Shown here: positions 1-9,900 of the stretch, one piece after another | Position numbering within the stretch: the stretch's first letter is position 1 | Layout of the letters: each line of letters begins with the position of its first letter | Origin: Caldilineaceae bacterium | GTDB lineage: Bacteria; Chloroflexota; Anaerolineae; Caldilineales; Caldilineaceae | Length of the DNA: 64,000 bases | NCBI GenBank assembly: GCA_022823185.1 | Contig: JAJDXQ010000032.1 | Span: 1-64,000 of the forward strand | Direction of reading: 5' to 3' | Program-made: the position numbers and the translations under genes | Notes under the pieces: model-generated | The model's database searches: none | Told to the model about the DNA's origin: nothing | What the model saw: only the letters and a program-made list of their open reading frames with translations

Positions 1-635
1 GGTTAAACTTTCTCAAAGCGGGGGCCGCGCCGCCCCACACAGGCCGCGCCTCAAAATCCCGGTGGCGCGGCCCGCCCCCCCCGCAGCTCCCCCGCCCTTC
101 ATAGGCTTTTCGTAGGCAAATCGCCCAAATACCGTACTGAACTCTCGGGGCCTCTGCCAACCCTGACCAGCAACTGTCTCGCAACCGGATCTCGACCGAA
201 AGCCCGGATTCCGCAACAGGAATTCGTCTGCGCATAAGGTCATATTGCCATCCTCTCCAGTGTATCTGCCCCGAACGGTCCCCGAAACGCGACGCCCAGC
301 CGGGCCGTTTCACCCGCGGCCAGACGCCCGATCACCTAAGACAGAAACGGGCGCCAGAACTTGACGCAACTCTTGTTTCGCCAATCTTCGCTGTGATACA
401 ATTTCAACAGATAGACCAGGAGCCGATGCGCGCGCATCTCGCTCTCTGCCCCTCTGTTCCGCCGTCCGTACCGTCTCCGGTTCGTTCGACAGGCCAGACT
501 CGCAGGGCACAGCATCCCTGCCGCCCAAGCAGGGAAACGCGGAGCCGGTGCGCGCGCTTGCTGCTCTATTGGAACCGGATTCACCGACGTTTCGTTGACC
601 GGTTGTAAGCCGCTGTGCAGTCTCCCGCTGCGCGA
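1..635. other. Left flank without a convincing gene
   Basis: I see no supportable gene here. Short open frames on both strands have arginine/proline/glycine-rich translations typical of non-coding high-GC sequence and no recognisable motif. The stretch is immediately upstream of the vWA gene, so it probably holds that gene's promoter. I could not pick out a credible -35/-10 pair or a Shine-Dalgarno sequence. The window edge may cut off earlier members of the vWA/tubulin cluster. Confidence 0.4.
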
Positions 636-3600
636 ATGTCCGGACGTGAACCGGACACAGGATGTCAGGAGCGCCGTCTGCCCGGAATCGTATTCCAGCG
701 GCCCCCGTCAATTCCCGGCCCGACGCGCGGCCGGGGCCGGCGGCTTTGGGCCGCATTTGCTTGCCTGCTATACGCCTCACTTTTCCTGTTGATGACGGGC
801 CATGCCCCCGCGCCGGCGCACGCCGCAGACTCTCCCGCTCTTTCACGCCAATCCGCGACCGGGGCTGCCCCAATTGACGTTATCGTCATTCTCGATGACT
901 CCGGCAGCATGGCCACCTGCTGGCCCTGGGAGCAGGGAAAGCCATCCGACCCGCCCTGTGAAGGCGTCAGCTTCAACGAACCCAGCGACCCAAACGAGTT
1001 GCGCTACAGCGCCGCCCGCCTCCTGGTCCATCTCGCCGACGCCGACGACCGCATCGCCGTTCTGCGTTTCGACAGCGCCGCCGTCGGCGTCGGCGCCATG
1101 AGCTTGCTGCAGGAGGTCGGCAGCGCCGAGAACCGCCGCCGCCTGGCCGCGTCGCTCCAGGCCCCCGATGACTATGCGCCGCGCGGCTACACGCGCATGG
1201 ATCTGGGCCTGCAGGAGGCCCTGCGTCTGCTCGAAGATCACGGCGACCCGAACCGCAGCCAGTACGTGCTGCTCCTGTCCGACGGCGAGCCGACCGCCCC
1301 GTCACACGTGACCGGCCAGCGGCAGTCCATCACCAACTTGATCACCCGCATCGAGGACGCCGGCGCGCTTCTCTACCCCGTCATCCTCTGCAACCCCGGC
1401 GCGGGTTGCGCCGGCGATTTCCTCAGATCCAGCTCCCCGCTGGCGCGCGAGGCAAAGAGCTCGCAGGACCTCCTCCTGATCTTCAGCGAGCTTTTCGCCG
1501 AAATGAAGTCGGACCGCTCGGTCGTCACCCACCGCAACGTGCATGGCAACCTCACCATCTCGATCCGCAACGCGCATGGCGCAGGCAGCATCGCCTTCGT
1601 CAGCCCGCATTCCGCGATCACAGCCGTCGAGCGCGACGGCGCGCCCATGCTGACTCAGAGCCTGCTCGACGACGCCAATATCGACCTGAACGTTGCGGCC
1701 GCCCCGCTGGCGGCAGGCCAGTGGGTGGCCAAAACAGCCGACCTGAGCAGCTTCGCCGTTGTCCAGGCCGACAGCTATCCCGAGCTGCTCTTCCCCCCGC
1801 CCAGCGTACCAGGCAATCCGGCCGCAATACGCGAATATCCCGCCGGCAAAGCCCCCCTCGTCATCGTTGCCGGCGCCGGCCCCGCCGCGGATGAGCCGCT
1901 CCTGCTCAACGGCAACACGCCGATCCCCCTCCTGGGCGAGGACCCTGTCAGCGGCAGAACGGTCGCCGCCCAGCAGCTTCCCGGCGGCGCCCAGGAGGTA
2001 ACGGTTCAGTTGGGAGAGGATAGGGAACCCCTGCAGCTGCGGCGCGCCTTCCGCCTTCAGGCGTCGGAGAGGCTGCCCGAACTGCAGGTCTTTACGCCTT
2101 CTGCCAGCAACCCCAGCATCCTGGAAAACGGCAGCCTGCAACTTCAGGTCGGTTTCGGCCCAGGGGAACGGCTGCAGGATATCCAGGCCGCCGTCTTCGT
2201 CACCGACCTCGCCAGCGGCCAGATTGTCTACCGCAGGCAGCTCAGCTGCGGCGGCCAGATCTGCTCCGACGACGGCTTCATGCCGCAGGACGGCCGCGAC
2301 TACGACGCGCTCTTCCTGGTGACGGCCGCCATCGACGGGCTTCGCTTCGGAGACTATGCCCGTTCCCGCCTGGAAGTGGAGCCGGCGATCTACGTGCGCG
2401 GCCTGCCGCCCGACATCAATCTGGCCAAAATGCCGCCGCAAGGTTGGCCGCTCACGATCCAGGCAAATACGCTTGAAGAAATCGGAACGCTGGAGGCGTC
2501 GCTGGTCCTGCGCCGCTCCGATACAAGCGAAATCATGCGCGAGGCATCCGTCAACCTTTCCGTGGAAGTGCCCGAAAACGGGAGCCAGACCGCGCTTCTG
2601 CATGTCGACGGCCTCGATCTGCTCCGCCCCGGCCAATACGAAGGCCAGTTGAATCTGTCGGCCCTCAGCCCCGCCGGCCTGCCCATGGAGGTCCAGGTGC
2701 GCCCCGCCCCCTCCCTGCCGGTGCTCCTGGAGATCCCCCGTTCTCAGGCACGCATCCAGGCCCAGGAAGCCGACTTCGGCGCGCTCCTCTACGACACGTC
2801 ACCCAATTTCCGGCTCGACGAACAGATTCTCCTGCCGGTCGCATTCAGCGGCGACATCCCCTTCCGCCTCACGGTTGAACTGACCGAAAGCAGCTGCAGC
2901 GGCCTCTCCGCCACCACCGGTGACCTGCAACCCTACGCAGCCGCGGCTGAAAGCGCCGCCAACACCAGCGGGTCTGACGCCCTGCAAGCGGCCAACTGGG
3001 CCCTGCCGGTCCGCCTCCAGAGCGGAGGACCCATGTCCGCCGGCAGCTGCCACGGTCTCCTCAGCCTCTCCGGGCCGGACCAGGACTTCGATGTCCTGGC
3101 CGCGCAGAGCTCGGCCGGCGGAGACCCGTCCGCCGCGGCCGCTGTGCCTTTCCGTGTGCAGATCCGCGATGTGGAATGGAGCGTCGCCGGCGCAATCGAT
3201 TTCGGCGACCTCGGCCGCGCCGGCGAAAAAACAACCGAAACGCTCCTCCTGCGCTTCAACGGCAAAACGCCCTTTGTGGTCGAAATCATTGGAATCGCCG
3301 CCTCAGGTGAAACCGGCAGCGGTGTCATGGCTCTGGATGAACTCTACCTTGAAGCGCCGCCTGTGGAGGTCAACGGATCGCCCGATGACGAAGGCTTTTT
3401 CGATGTCCCCATCACACTCATCGCACGCAAGGATCTGCCCAGAGACGCCCTGCGCGGCTCCTTCTACAGCGGCGTCTTGAACCTGAGCATCGCCGGCCTG
3501 GCCGACGAAACGCGTTCCGTCGATATCAACTTCCGCAGCCCAACCCTCTATCAGCGCTACGTGGCGTGGTGGCTGCGTCCCTTCTACACCTTCCCGCTGG

Positions 3601-4205
3601 TCTTCTGCAGCGGGCCGATGCTGCTTTTGGGGCTGCTCATCGTGGTGGCGCGTGCGCGCAGTCGCGGGTACAATATGGATGACGACGAAGATCCGAGAGT
3701 GACCCTGCCTGGGCAGGACGCCCCGCTTTCGCCTGGGTACGCTGCCGCCCCCGGCAGTTCGGACAGTTGGAACTTTGCCAACCAGCCGGATTCCGCCCTT
3801 GGCGCGTCGAGCGCAGCCGGGGGCACAGCGCACGCGTCTTACCCGCCGCATGCCGCAGGATCGCAGAACGCAGCGGGTTCGCCAGGCTTTTCGCCTGCTT
3901 TTGAGAATAGCGCCGCTACGTCGCCTGAACCGCTTGCCGGCTCCGGTCCCGTTGACCCTTGGCAGAACGTCAATGCGGGAACCCATGACTCCCCCTGGGA
4001 CGCCTCCTGGGACCAGAGCGGCTGGGGCGCGGACCCCTATGCGGCCGCGCAGCCGGATGACCCCGGCAGCGCAGACCCGTCCGACGACAACTGGGGCTGG
4101 TCGGCCTCCTACCCGGACGGCGGCGCGTCAGACGGCGATCAGACGAATGCCTCCGCCGGCGCGCAGCAGGCCGACCCTTGGGGCAGCCCGAGAGACAGTT
4201 TCTAG
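636..4205 (+). CDS. Exported vWA-domain membrane protein with Trp/Pro/Asp-rich cytoplasmic tail
   Basis: A protein of about 1,189 residues, predicted to be membrane-anchored with most of its mass outside the cytoplasm. An arginine patch (RGRGRRLW) and a hydrophobic stretch ending in AHA form a signal peptide. A von Willebrand A domain covers roughly residues 80-275, with an intact MIDAS motif (DDSGSM, DxSxS). Residues 280-970 look beta-rich but match no family I can name. One transmembrane helix near residues 983-1005, followed by ARARSR, puts a tail of about 180 residues in the cytoplasm. The tail is rich in Pro, Gly, Ser, Asp and Trp and repeats DPW/SPW-like motifs. ATG 636 is chosen, but an in-frame GTG at 615 is equally possible; neither has a clear ribosome site, and both keep the signal peptide. 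It lies directly upstream of two tubulin-like genes on the same strand. vWA proteins have been linked by genome context to one FtsZ-like family, so a receptor or scaffold role is inferred. Confidence 0.85.
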   Translation: MSGREPDTGCQERRLPGIVFQRPPSIPGPTRGRGRRLWAAFACLLYASLFLLMTGHAPAPAHAADSPALSRQSATGAAPIDVIVILDDSGSMATCWPWEQGKPSDPPCEGVSFNEPSDPNELRYSAARLLVHLADADDRIAVLRFDSAAVGVGAMSLLQEVGSAENRRRLAASLQAPDDYAPRGYTRMDLGLQEALRLLEDHGDPNRSQYVLLLSDGEPTAPSHVTGQRQSITNLITRIEDAGALLYPVILCNPGAGCAGDFLRSSSPLAREAKSSQDLLLIFSELFAEMKSDRSVVTHRNVHGNLTISIRNAHGAGSIAFVSPHSAITAVERDGAPMLTQSLLDDANIDLNVAAAPLAAGQWVAKTADLSSFAVVQADSYPELLFPPPSVPGNPAAIREYPAGKAPLVIVAGAGPAADEPLLLNGNTPIPLLGEDPVSGRTVAAQQLPGGAQEVTVQLGEDREPLQLRRAFRLQASERLPELQVFTPSASNPSILENGSLQLQVGFGPGERLQDIQAAVFVTDLASGQIVYRRQLSCGGQICSDDGFMPQDGRDYDALFLVTAAIDGLRFGDYARSRLEVEPAIYVRGLPPDINLAKMPPQGWPLTIQANTLEEIGTLEASLVLRRSDTSEIMREASVNLSVEVPENGSQTALLHVDGLDLLRPGQYEGQLNLSALSPAGLPMEVQVRPAPSLPVLLEIPRSQARIQAQEADFGALLYDTSPNFRLDEQILLPVAFSGDIPFRLTVELTESSCSGLSATTGDLQPYAAAAESAANTSGSDALQAANWALPVRLQSGGPMSAGSCHGLLSLSGPDQDFDVLAAQSSAGGDPSAAAAVPFRVQIRDVEWSVAGAIDFGDLGRAGEKTTETLLLRFNGKTPFVVEIIGIAASGETGSGVMALDELYLEAPPVEVNGSPDDEGFFDVPITLIARKDLPRDALRGSFYSGVLNLSIAGLADETRSVDINFRSPTLYQRYVAWWLRPFYTFPLVFCSGPMLLLGLLIVVARARSRGYNMDDDEDPRVTLPGQDAPLSPGYAAAPGSSDSWNFANQPDSALGASSAAGGTAHASYPPHAAGSQNAAGSPGFSPAFENSAATSPEPLAGSGPVDPWQNVNAGTHDSPWDASWDQSGWGADPYAAAQPDDPGSADPSDDNWGWSASYPDGGASDGDQTNASAGAQQADPWGSPRDSF

Positions 4206-4358
4206 GGCCTGCCTCGCCGCCGAATGGCGCCCTGGGCGCCCCGCTTGCGCCAGAGGCTCGCGCGTCCGGCAGCCGCCCGGTCTCCGGGCAAGGTCCAAGC
4301 GAACGCAGCGGCGGGAATCGAAAAACGTACCGTTTCATTATCCAGAGGAAAGTCCGCT

Positions 4359-6836
4359 ATGGCCCAGAACGGGGCGCCGTTTATTAGTGAAAAACCGACA
4401 ATCTATCCAACCCTCGTCGTCGGTGTTGGCGGCATGGGCACCAATGCTGTTCGGGCGGTCAAGCGGCGCCTGCGCAAAGCATGGGGCGGTGAAACTCTGC
4501 CGGCAATGATTCAACTCCTCGCCCTCGATACCGAACCGCTGATCAACCGGCTCGACCAGGAGCCGCTCTACGCCGATGAATCGGCCTACATGGGCAAATT
4601 CGACGCCACCCGGCTCGTCGATAACCTCGAAAACCATCCCGAAATCGCCCGCTGGTGGGACTACCCCTCCATCCCCCTCGGCTATATTCACAACGGCGCC
4701 AAACAGCTGCGGCCCATCGGCCGCCTCTCCTTCTTCCGCAACTACGTCACATTCAAAAGACTGCTCGAAACCAAATACGCGGCCCTTGACAAAATCCGCG
4801 ACCTGGAAATGGCGCAGAATCGCCGCTTTCCCGTCATGAGCAACTATCAGCTCGTCTATATTGTCAGCAGCCTCTGCGGCGGCACCGGCGCCGGCATGTT
4901 CATGGATGTGGCGCACCGCGTGCGGGCGCTCGTACGCAGCAACGCCCGCGTCGTCGGCATCTTCTTCCTGCCCGACGTGCTCGAAGAGGAGATCAACAGC
5001 GACCTGCAGCGTAGACGCATCAAAGCCAACGCCTACGCCGCGCTCAAAGAACTGAACTACTTCCAGGAAACACAGCAGTTCCAGGAACTCTACCCCAGCG
5101 AACAGCGGGCCCTGCCCGACACGCCCTATGCCCCCTTCGACTTTATCTTTCTGGTCGGGCGCACCAACCGCGACGGCCGCAGCCTCGCTCGCAAAACCGA
5201 TGCCGAAAACCTGGCCGCCCACCTGATCCAGCTCACCGCCATCAGCCATCTGAGCAGCGAAATTCTCGGGCTCGAAGTCAACGTCGTGCGCGAACGCATG
5301 TCAGGAGGCGTCGCCGCCGCCGAAGTCGTGAACGAACGGCGCGGAGGCCCTGCGCCGCAGCAGGGCAACTATCTCGTCTACAGCAGTTTCGCCGCCTCCG
5401 CCATCGTCGCCCCCGACGAGTCCCTCGTCAACTTCTGGCAGCAGGCCTTTCTTGCCGACTGCCTGAGACGGCTCGCCGCCGGGCCCGAGCGCAACGACCC
5501 GCGCCAGCCTCTCTCTCCGCAGACCCGCCAGAAGGTTCTCACCACCTGGCAGGGCCTCCTCGCCAGGATGCGCTCCCGCTATCTCTCGCTGGACAACGAC
5601 CGGCTCGAGGAGCTGGCCGAGGAGATTGAAGAACAACGCGGCGCATGGCTCGGCTTCAAATCCGCTGTCGACGAAACACTCCGCCAGGTTATCCTCGATA
5701 CCGGACTGCGCGGCGCGCTGGCCCTGACAGACCTGCTCGCGCCCATGTATCCCTCCGCCGCCCCAATGGAATCGCTGCTCAAACAGAGACTTTTCCTCCT
5801 CAACAGCCATCCGGTCATGGAGGAGGACCGCGTCCGCTGGCGTTCTCTGCTGGCCCAGCAGGGCGGCGCGGCCGAACAGATCGGCCAGATTGCCAGCGGA
5901 CTCGGCGACCTGATGCTGGCCGCCTTCAACCCCCGCCAGGCCCGCGACCGCGCCCGCGACCTGCGCCAACGCAAGGCCCGCGCCCGGCTCCACCAGCGCC
6001 GCGACATTCTCGAACGAATCCTCGTCGAACGCCTCTTCGCCTACGGCACACAGCTGCGAGAGCTCTTCCGCACACAGATCGACAATGCCGGCGGCGCCCT
6101 CGGACGCGCCAACCAGGCCGCAAGGCGGGCCGCTGAACGCATCGACCCCCGCATCCCCGACGGCACAGCCAGCACCAATACCTACTATGAACTGGAGACC
6201 GGCGCCGTCGGCCGCGACTACCTGCAACACTTCTATCGCAACGCGGCCCAGGTCGTCCAAACCAGCGACTGGGCGCTCCTGCTCGGCCCCGTTGTCGACC
6301 GCATTCTGAACGTCAACCAGGCCGTCAGCAGCGAGGAGCTGTTCGCCAACCTCACCAATGCCATCGCCTCCGAAAGAGGGCTGTTGGGCCGAGTCCTTCA
6401 ATGTGTCGACATCCGCCACATCATCGGGGTCCAACACGGCCAGGAAACGCGGCAGGCCCGGCCGCTTCCCAACAACCGCATCCAGCAGTGGCTGGACCGT
6501 CTGAACCCCTACATCCGCTGGGATTCGGATCGCTTCAGCTTCCATGACGCCAACCTGGAGCACATCCGCCTCGCGGCCACGCCAACCGCCCGCGAAGACG
6601 ACGCCCAGCTGGCTATGGCCATGGTCGGCCAGGAAGACATCAAATGGATTCCCACCGGCGACACCGGCCGCATGGACGCCGTCTGGATCGTCCACGGCCT
6701 GCCGGTGACGTTGATCGACCGCCTCGACGAGTTTCGGGCGCAGTATGAAAACACGCGCGACTTCCCCGCACGCGAAGAGTTTCATCTCCATCCCGCCTGG
6801 GCCGACCTGCCCGAAATTACCCAGGAAAATTATTGA
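4359..6836 (+). CDS. Tubulin/FtsZ-like GTPase (Tubulin_2 / FtsZ-like type)
   Basis: A cytoplasmic tubulin-superfamily protein of 825 residues, far longer than FtsZ (about 380). The N-terminal nucleotide-binding loop is GVGGMGTNAVRAVKRRL (residues about 19-35). The tubulin signature is intact as SSLCGGTGAGMFMD, with GGTGAG at residues 174-179. The following strand and helix (RVVGIFFLPDVLEE) and the FDFIFLVGRTNRDG segment fit the family core. The C-terminal half (about residues 400-825) is helical and charged, without a family I recognise. ATG 4359 is preferred over an upstream in-frame ATG at 4224 because AGAGGAAAG sits 6-8 bases before it and the conserved sequence begins soon after. It is 153 bp downstream of the vWA gene and upstream of a degenerate relative. 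GTP-dependent polymerisation is expected from the family but is not shown by the sequence. Confidence 0.88.
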   Translation: MAQNGAPFISEKPTIYPTLVVGVGGMGTNAVRAVKRRLRKAWGGETLPAMIQLLALDTEPLINRLDQEPLYADESAYMGKFDATRLVDNLENHPEIARWWDYPSIPLGYIHNGAKQLRPIGRLSFFRNYVTFKRLLETKYAALDKIRDLEMAQNRRFPVMSNYQLVYIVSSLCGGTGAGMFMDVAHRVRALVRSNARVVGIFFLPDVLEEEINSDLQRRRIKANAYAALKELNYFQETQQFQELYPSEQRALPDTPYAPFDFIFLVGRTNRDGRSLARKTDAENLAAHLIQLTAISHLSSEILGLEVNVVRERMSGGVAAAEVVNERRGGPAPQQGNYLVYSSFAASAIVAPDESLVNFWQQAFLADCLRRLAAGPERNDPRQPLSPQTRQKVLTTWQGLLARMRSRYLSLDNDRLEELAEEIEEQRGAWLGFKSAVDETLRQVILDTGLRGALALTDLLAPMYPSAAPMESLLKQRLFLLNSHPVMEEDRVRWRSLLAQQGGAAEQIGQIASGLGDLMLAAFNPRQARDRARDLRQRKARARLHQRRDILERILVERLFAYGTQLRELFRTQIDNAGGALGRANQAARRAAERIDPRIPDGTASTNTYYELETGAVGRDYLQHFYRNAAQVVQTSDWALLLGPVVDRILNVNQAVSSEELFANLTNAIASERGLLGRVLQCVDIRHIIGVQHGQETRQARPLPNNRIQQWLDRLNPYIRWDSDRFSFHDANLEHIRLAATPTAREDDAQLAMAMVGQEDIKWIPTGDTGRMDAVWIVHGLPVTLIDRLDEFRAQYENTRDFPAREEFHLHPAWADLPEITQENY

Positions 6837-6981
6837 GGTTCCCGTGTCAACGGTTCCTGCCCGAAGGCCGGTCATTGCCCTGCCGGCCCCGATGACATCG
6901 TTTCAGCGTAACGCAGCAGTCGCCAATCCCGACCTGGCAACTTAAAACGAGAAACTGCCAACCAGTGACCAGAAACGACCC

Positions 6982-9900
6982 ATGATTCCCGGCGCAACCC
7001 GCAGCCGAGCCGCGATACTATGTTTTGGCGGATGGGGCCTGCAAACGATGCTCCACCTGGCCCCGCGCCTGCAAGCCGCCCAGGAACAGCGCATCGCCGC
7101 CGGCGTTGACGGCCCTGACCTGACCCGCATTACCCGCTTTGCCGCGCTCCTGCCGTCCGAACAGCTCAATCATAACGACGAGATTGCGCTCAACCTCTTC
7201 ACCCTGGGCGACAGCCGCTTGCCGCCCTTCTATCTCGAACAGCTTCTCAACGACCTCATGCGCGCCCCATCCCCTGCCGCTGCCGAGCCGCCCCAGACCA
7301 CCAGCGACTGGCGCCTGGCCAACAGCCAGCGGCGGGCCGGCCTGTTGCTGGAGGCAGCCGCGGATACACTCCACCCGCTCCAATGGCAGCCAACGCGCCA
7401 GGAGCCGTACCCGCCCGGCGCTGCAGCCGAAAAGCCGTCCCGCAGAGGTTTGCCCTGGCCCTTCCGCAGATCAAACAAGGACGCCGGCGCTGCCGAGCCG
7501 GCCCACCAGGACGTGCCCGCCGCGCCGCCCTCCCCCCCGTTCGAACCGCCCACGCGCCGCCATGCCTTCCGCGCCGCGCTGCAGGACGGCGGCGCCATTG
7601 CCCATCTGATCGCCTCCAATGTCATCGACCCCATCCGCGCCGACACCCTTGTTCCCGGCGATCCCTTTGTACAGACGACCCTCTACGTGATCGCCCCCCT
7701 CTACGAACCGTTGACCTCCGCGCTGATCTGGCCCACCATCGCGCACCAGCTAAACTATCTCGGCCAGCGGCACGTCGCCCAGGTCGTCGGCATCTTTGCC
7801 GCCGGCAGCTACGCCACCGACAGCAGCCGCACGGTCGAGGACGCCTGCTGCTACGCAGCCCTGGCCGAGCTTGAAGCCTTCACCGGGCTGCGCCGCGCCA
7901 ACCTCAAACAGGTCATCTCCTCCATCCAAAAAGGCGCCAAATCCAGGAGCAGCCTGCCGGAAGAGTGGTTGGGTCGTCCACTCTTCGACCGCATCTATCT
8001 GGTCGATCGGGAAAAAAGCAATCAGGGACTGGCTCGCAACAGCTACGAACTGTCCGTTCTCGTGGGCAACACGCTGCAGTCCTTCATCGCCGCCGACGGG
8101 GCCTCCTATATCGATGAACAGGTCGGCATCGACCTGCGCAACGCCGGCGAACGCCCTTACAGCCTGCTCGGCGCTGCAGCAGACCACGTCCCGCTGGACT
8201 ATATCTTCCGGGCTGCGCAGGAGCATGAGGGCAAGCGCCTCGTACGCGAGCAAGTTCTGCTCCAGCCTGGGCACGCCGGCGACCCTTCCGCCGCCAGCGC
8301 CTTCGAGCCGCTGGCTTCGCTGCAGCATCTCGGCGCAACCTCACACCAGGTCCTGGCCCGGCTCATCGAACATTTGCCCGACCTGTTCCATGAGCTGAGC
8401 CCCCAGTCCATTCAGCAGCTGTCCGTCCACCCAAGCTATGTGCTGCCGGCCGCAACCGCGCGCAAACTGCGCGGCCTCAACCCCGGCCGCTGGCAGGCCG
8501 CCTTCGACAAACAGTTCCAGGCCGTGCTCGCCAGTTTCGATGAGGACATCGGCGCCGGCGCGCTCGATTCCGCCTGGGGACTGGCCGACCTGCGCGAAGA
8601 CGGCCTGCCCCTGAACGCCGCCGACAACCGCTTCCTGCCGGCCATAACGCGCCAGATGCGCGCCAACCTGCTCACCCTGATCAGCCGCCATCCTTCAGGA
8701 CTTCTCCAGGCCAGGCGCCAGCTCCATCAGTGGCTGTCGGAATTGGAGCAGGAACGCCTTTGGCTTGCGCAGGCAGCGGAACACGGCGCGTCCGGTGACG
8801 TCCGCACTTCCCTGTCTCCCCCTGTCGCAGCCAACCGCGTCGAACGCCAGTTGCGGCTGCGCGACTGGCGCACGCGCTATCTGCGTACGCTCGCCGACCG
8901 GCCCTCTCTGTTCGGTTCACTGTCGCGGGCCTTCGGTCTCCTCGCCGGCATCGTCCTGCTGACACTCCTCTACCTGTTCGGTTCCGGGCTCATGGGCAAT
9001 ATGGCCGCCATCGTCAGCGGCGAAGCCGGTCCCGCCGTTCTCATGCAGCTGGTGAGCGGCGCCTCAATCGACGCGGTCGTCGACTTTGTCGACAATGAAG
9101 CCAACGCAGCGACCTTCATCGGCCTGATGGTCGGCGCGTTTTTCGGCGCAACCACATCATACCGGCGGCGGGTCCGGCGCGTGCAGAAACTGCGGCGCGA
9201 ACGCGTCGATCTGGCCCGCTCTGAGCTGACCGCCCGCTTGCAGGATAGCGTCTGGCGGGGTCTGGCCCGCGTCCAGGAGCGCCTCGAACAGTCGCTGAAA
9301 CAGATGGATCGCGTTCTCGAACAGGCCTGCGAGGCGCTGCAACGCTGGTCCTCCAGCGACGCAATGCCCCCGCTCCCCCCGGAGAACGCGATCACATCCC
9401 ACCTCTACCGGCCCCATCTCAATCCCGTCATGTGGGAACGCTGCCTCGCGTTCATGCGCGGCCGCCAGCATATCGATGCCGGCGCCGCGACCGGCAGCTC
9501 TCCCCATTTCGCGGCCGCCGGCCAACCGGGGGACGAAGGCCGCCTGCGCCAGATTTGGACCGAACCGCATCGACTCGAGCGGCTGACCTCTCTGTTCACC
9601 GGCCAGGTACCCTCCCCCCATCCGCTCGCGGACGTCCTGGCAGGCTACGTGCGCGAGAGCGCCCAGACCGCTGTCGCCGCCCAACCACCCCTGCACTCCG
9701 GGCCCGCGCCCGACGCCGTCCGCGCCGCGCACAGTGAAGAGTCTGCAGGCGCCCGCCTGGAGTTCTTGCGCGTCCTGGCGCAGGAGTACAATCTGGAACA
9801 TCTGCTTTGGCGGGACGCCTCCGCGGCCAGCGATCCACACGCCTACCGTCCCGAAGAGGCGTTCACCCCTGTCTCCTCCGCCACCTTGCGCTATCTCGAA

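Noticed and set aside
310..873. Possible 187-residue minus-strand gene before the vWA gene
   Set aside because: It overlaps the signal peptide region of the vWA gene, has an Arg/Gly/Ala-rich composition and no family resemblance.
636..4205. Reading the vWA protein as a pilus- or BatA-type protein of a MoxR system
   Set aside because: There is no MoxR, DUF58 or Bat-type neighbour, and the size, signal peptide and long tail differ. The adjacent tubulin-like genes give a better context.
5301..6875. A 524-codon minus-strand open frame opposite the tubulin-like gene
   Set aside because: An antisense shadow with a Gly/Val/Ala-rich translation and no recognisable family. The same applies to long shadows opposite the flavoprotein (44228-46075) and the GH78 gene (50212-52182).
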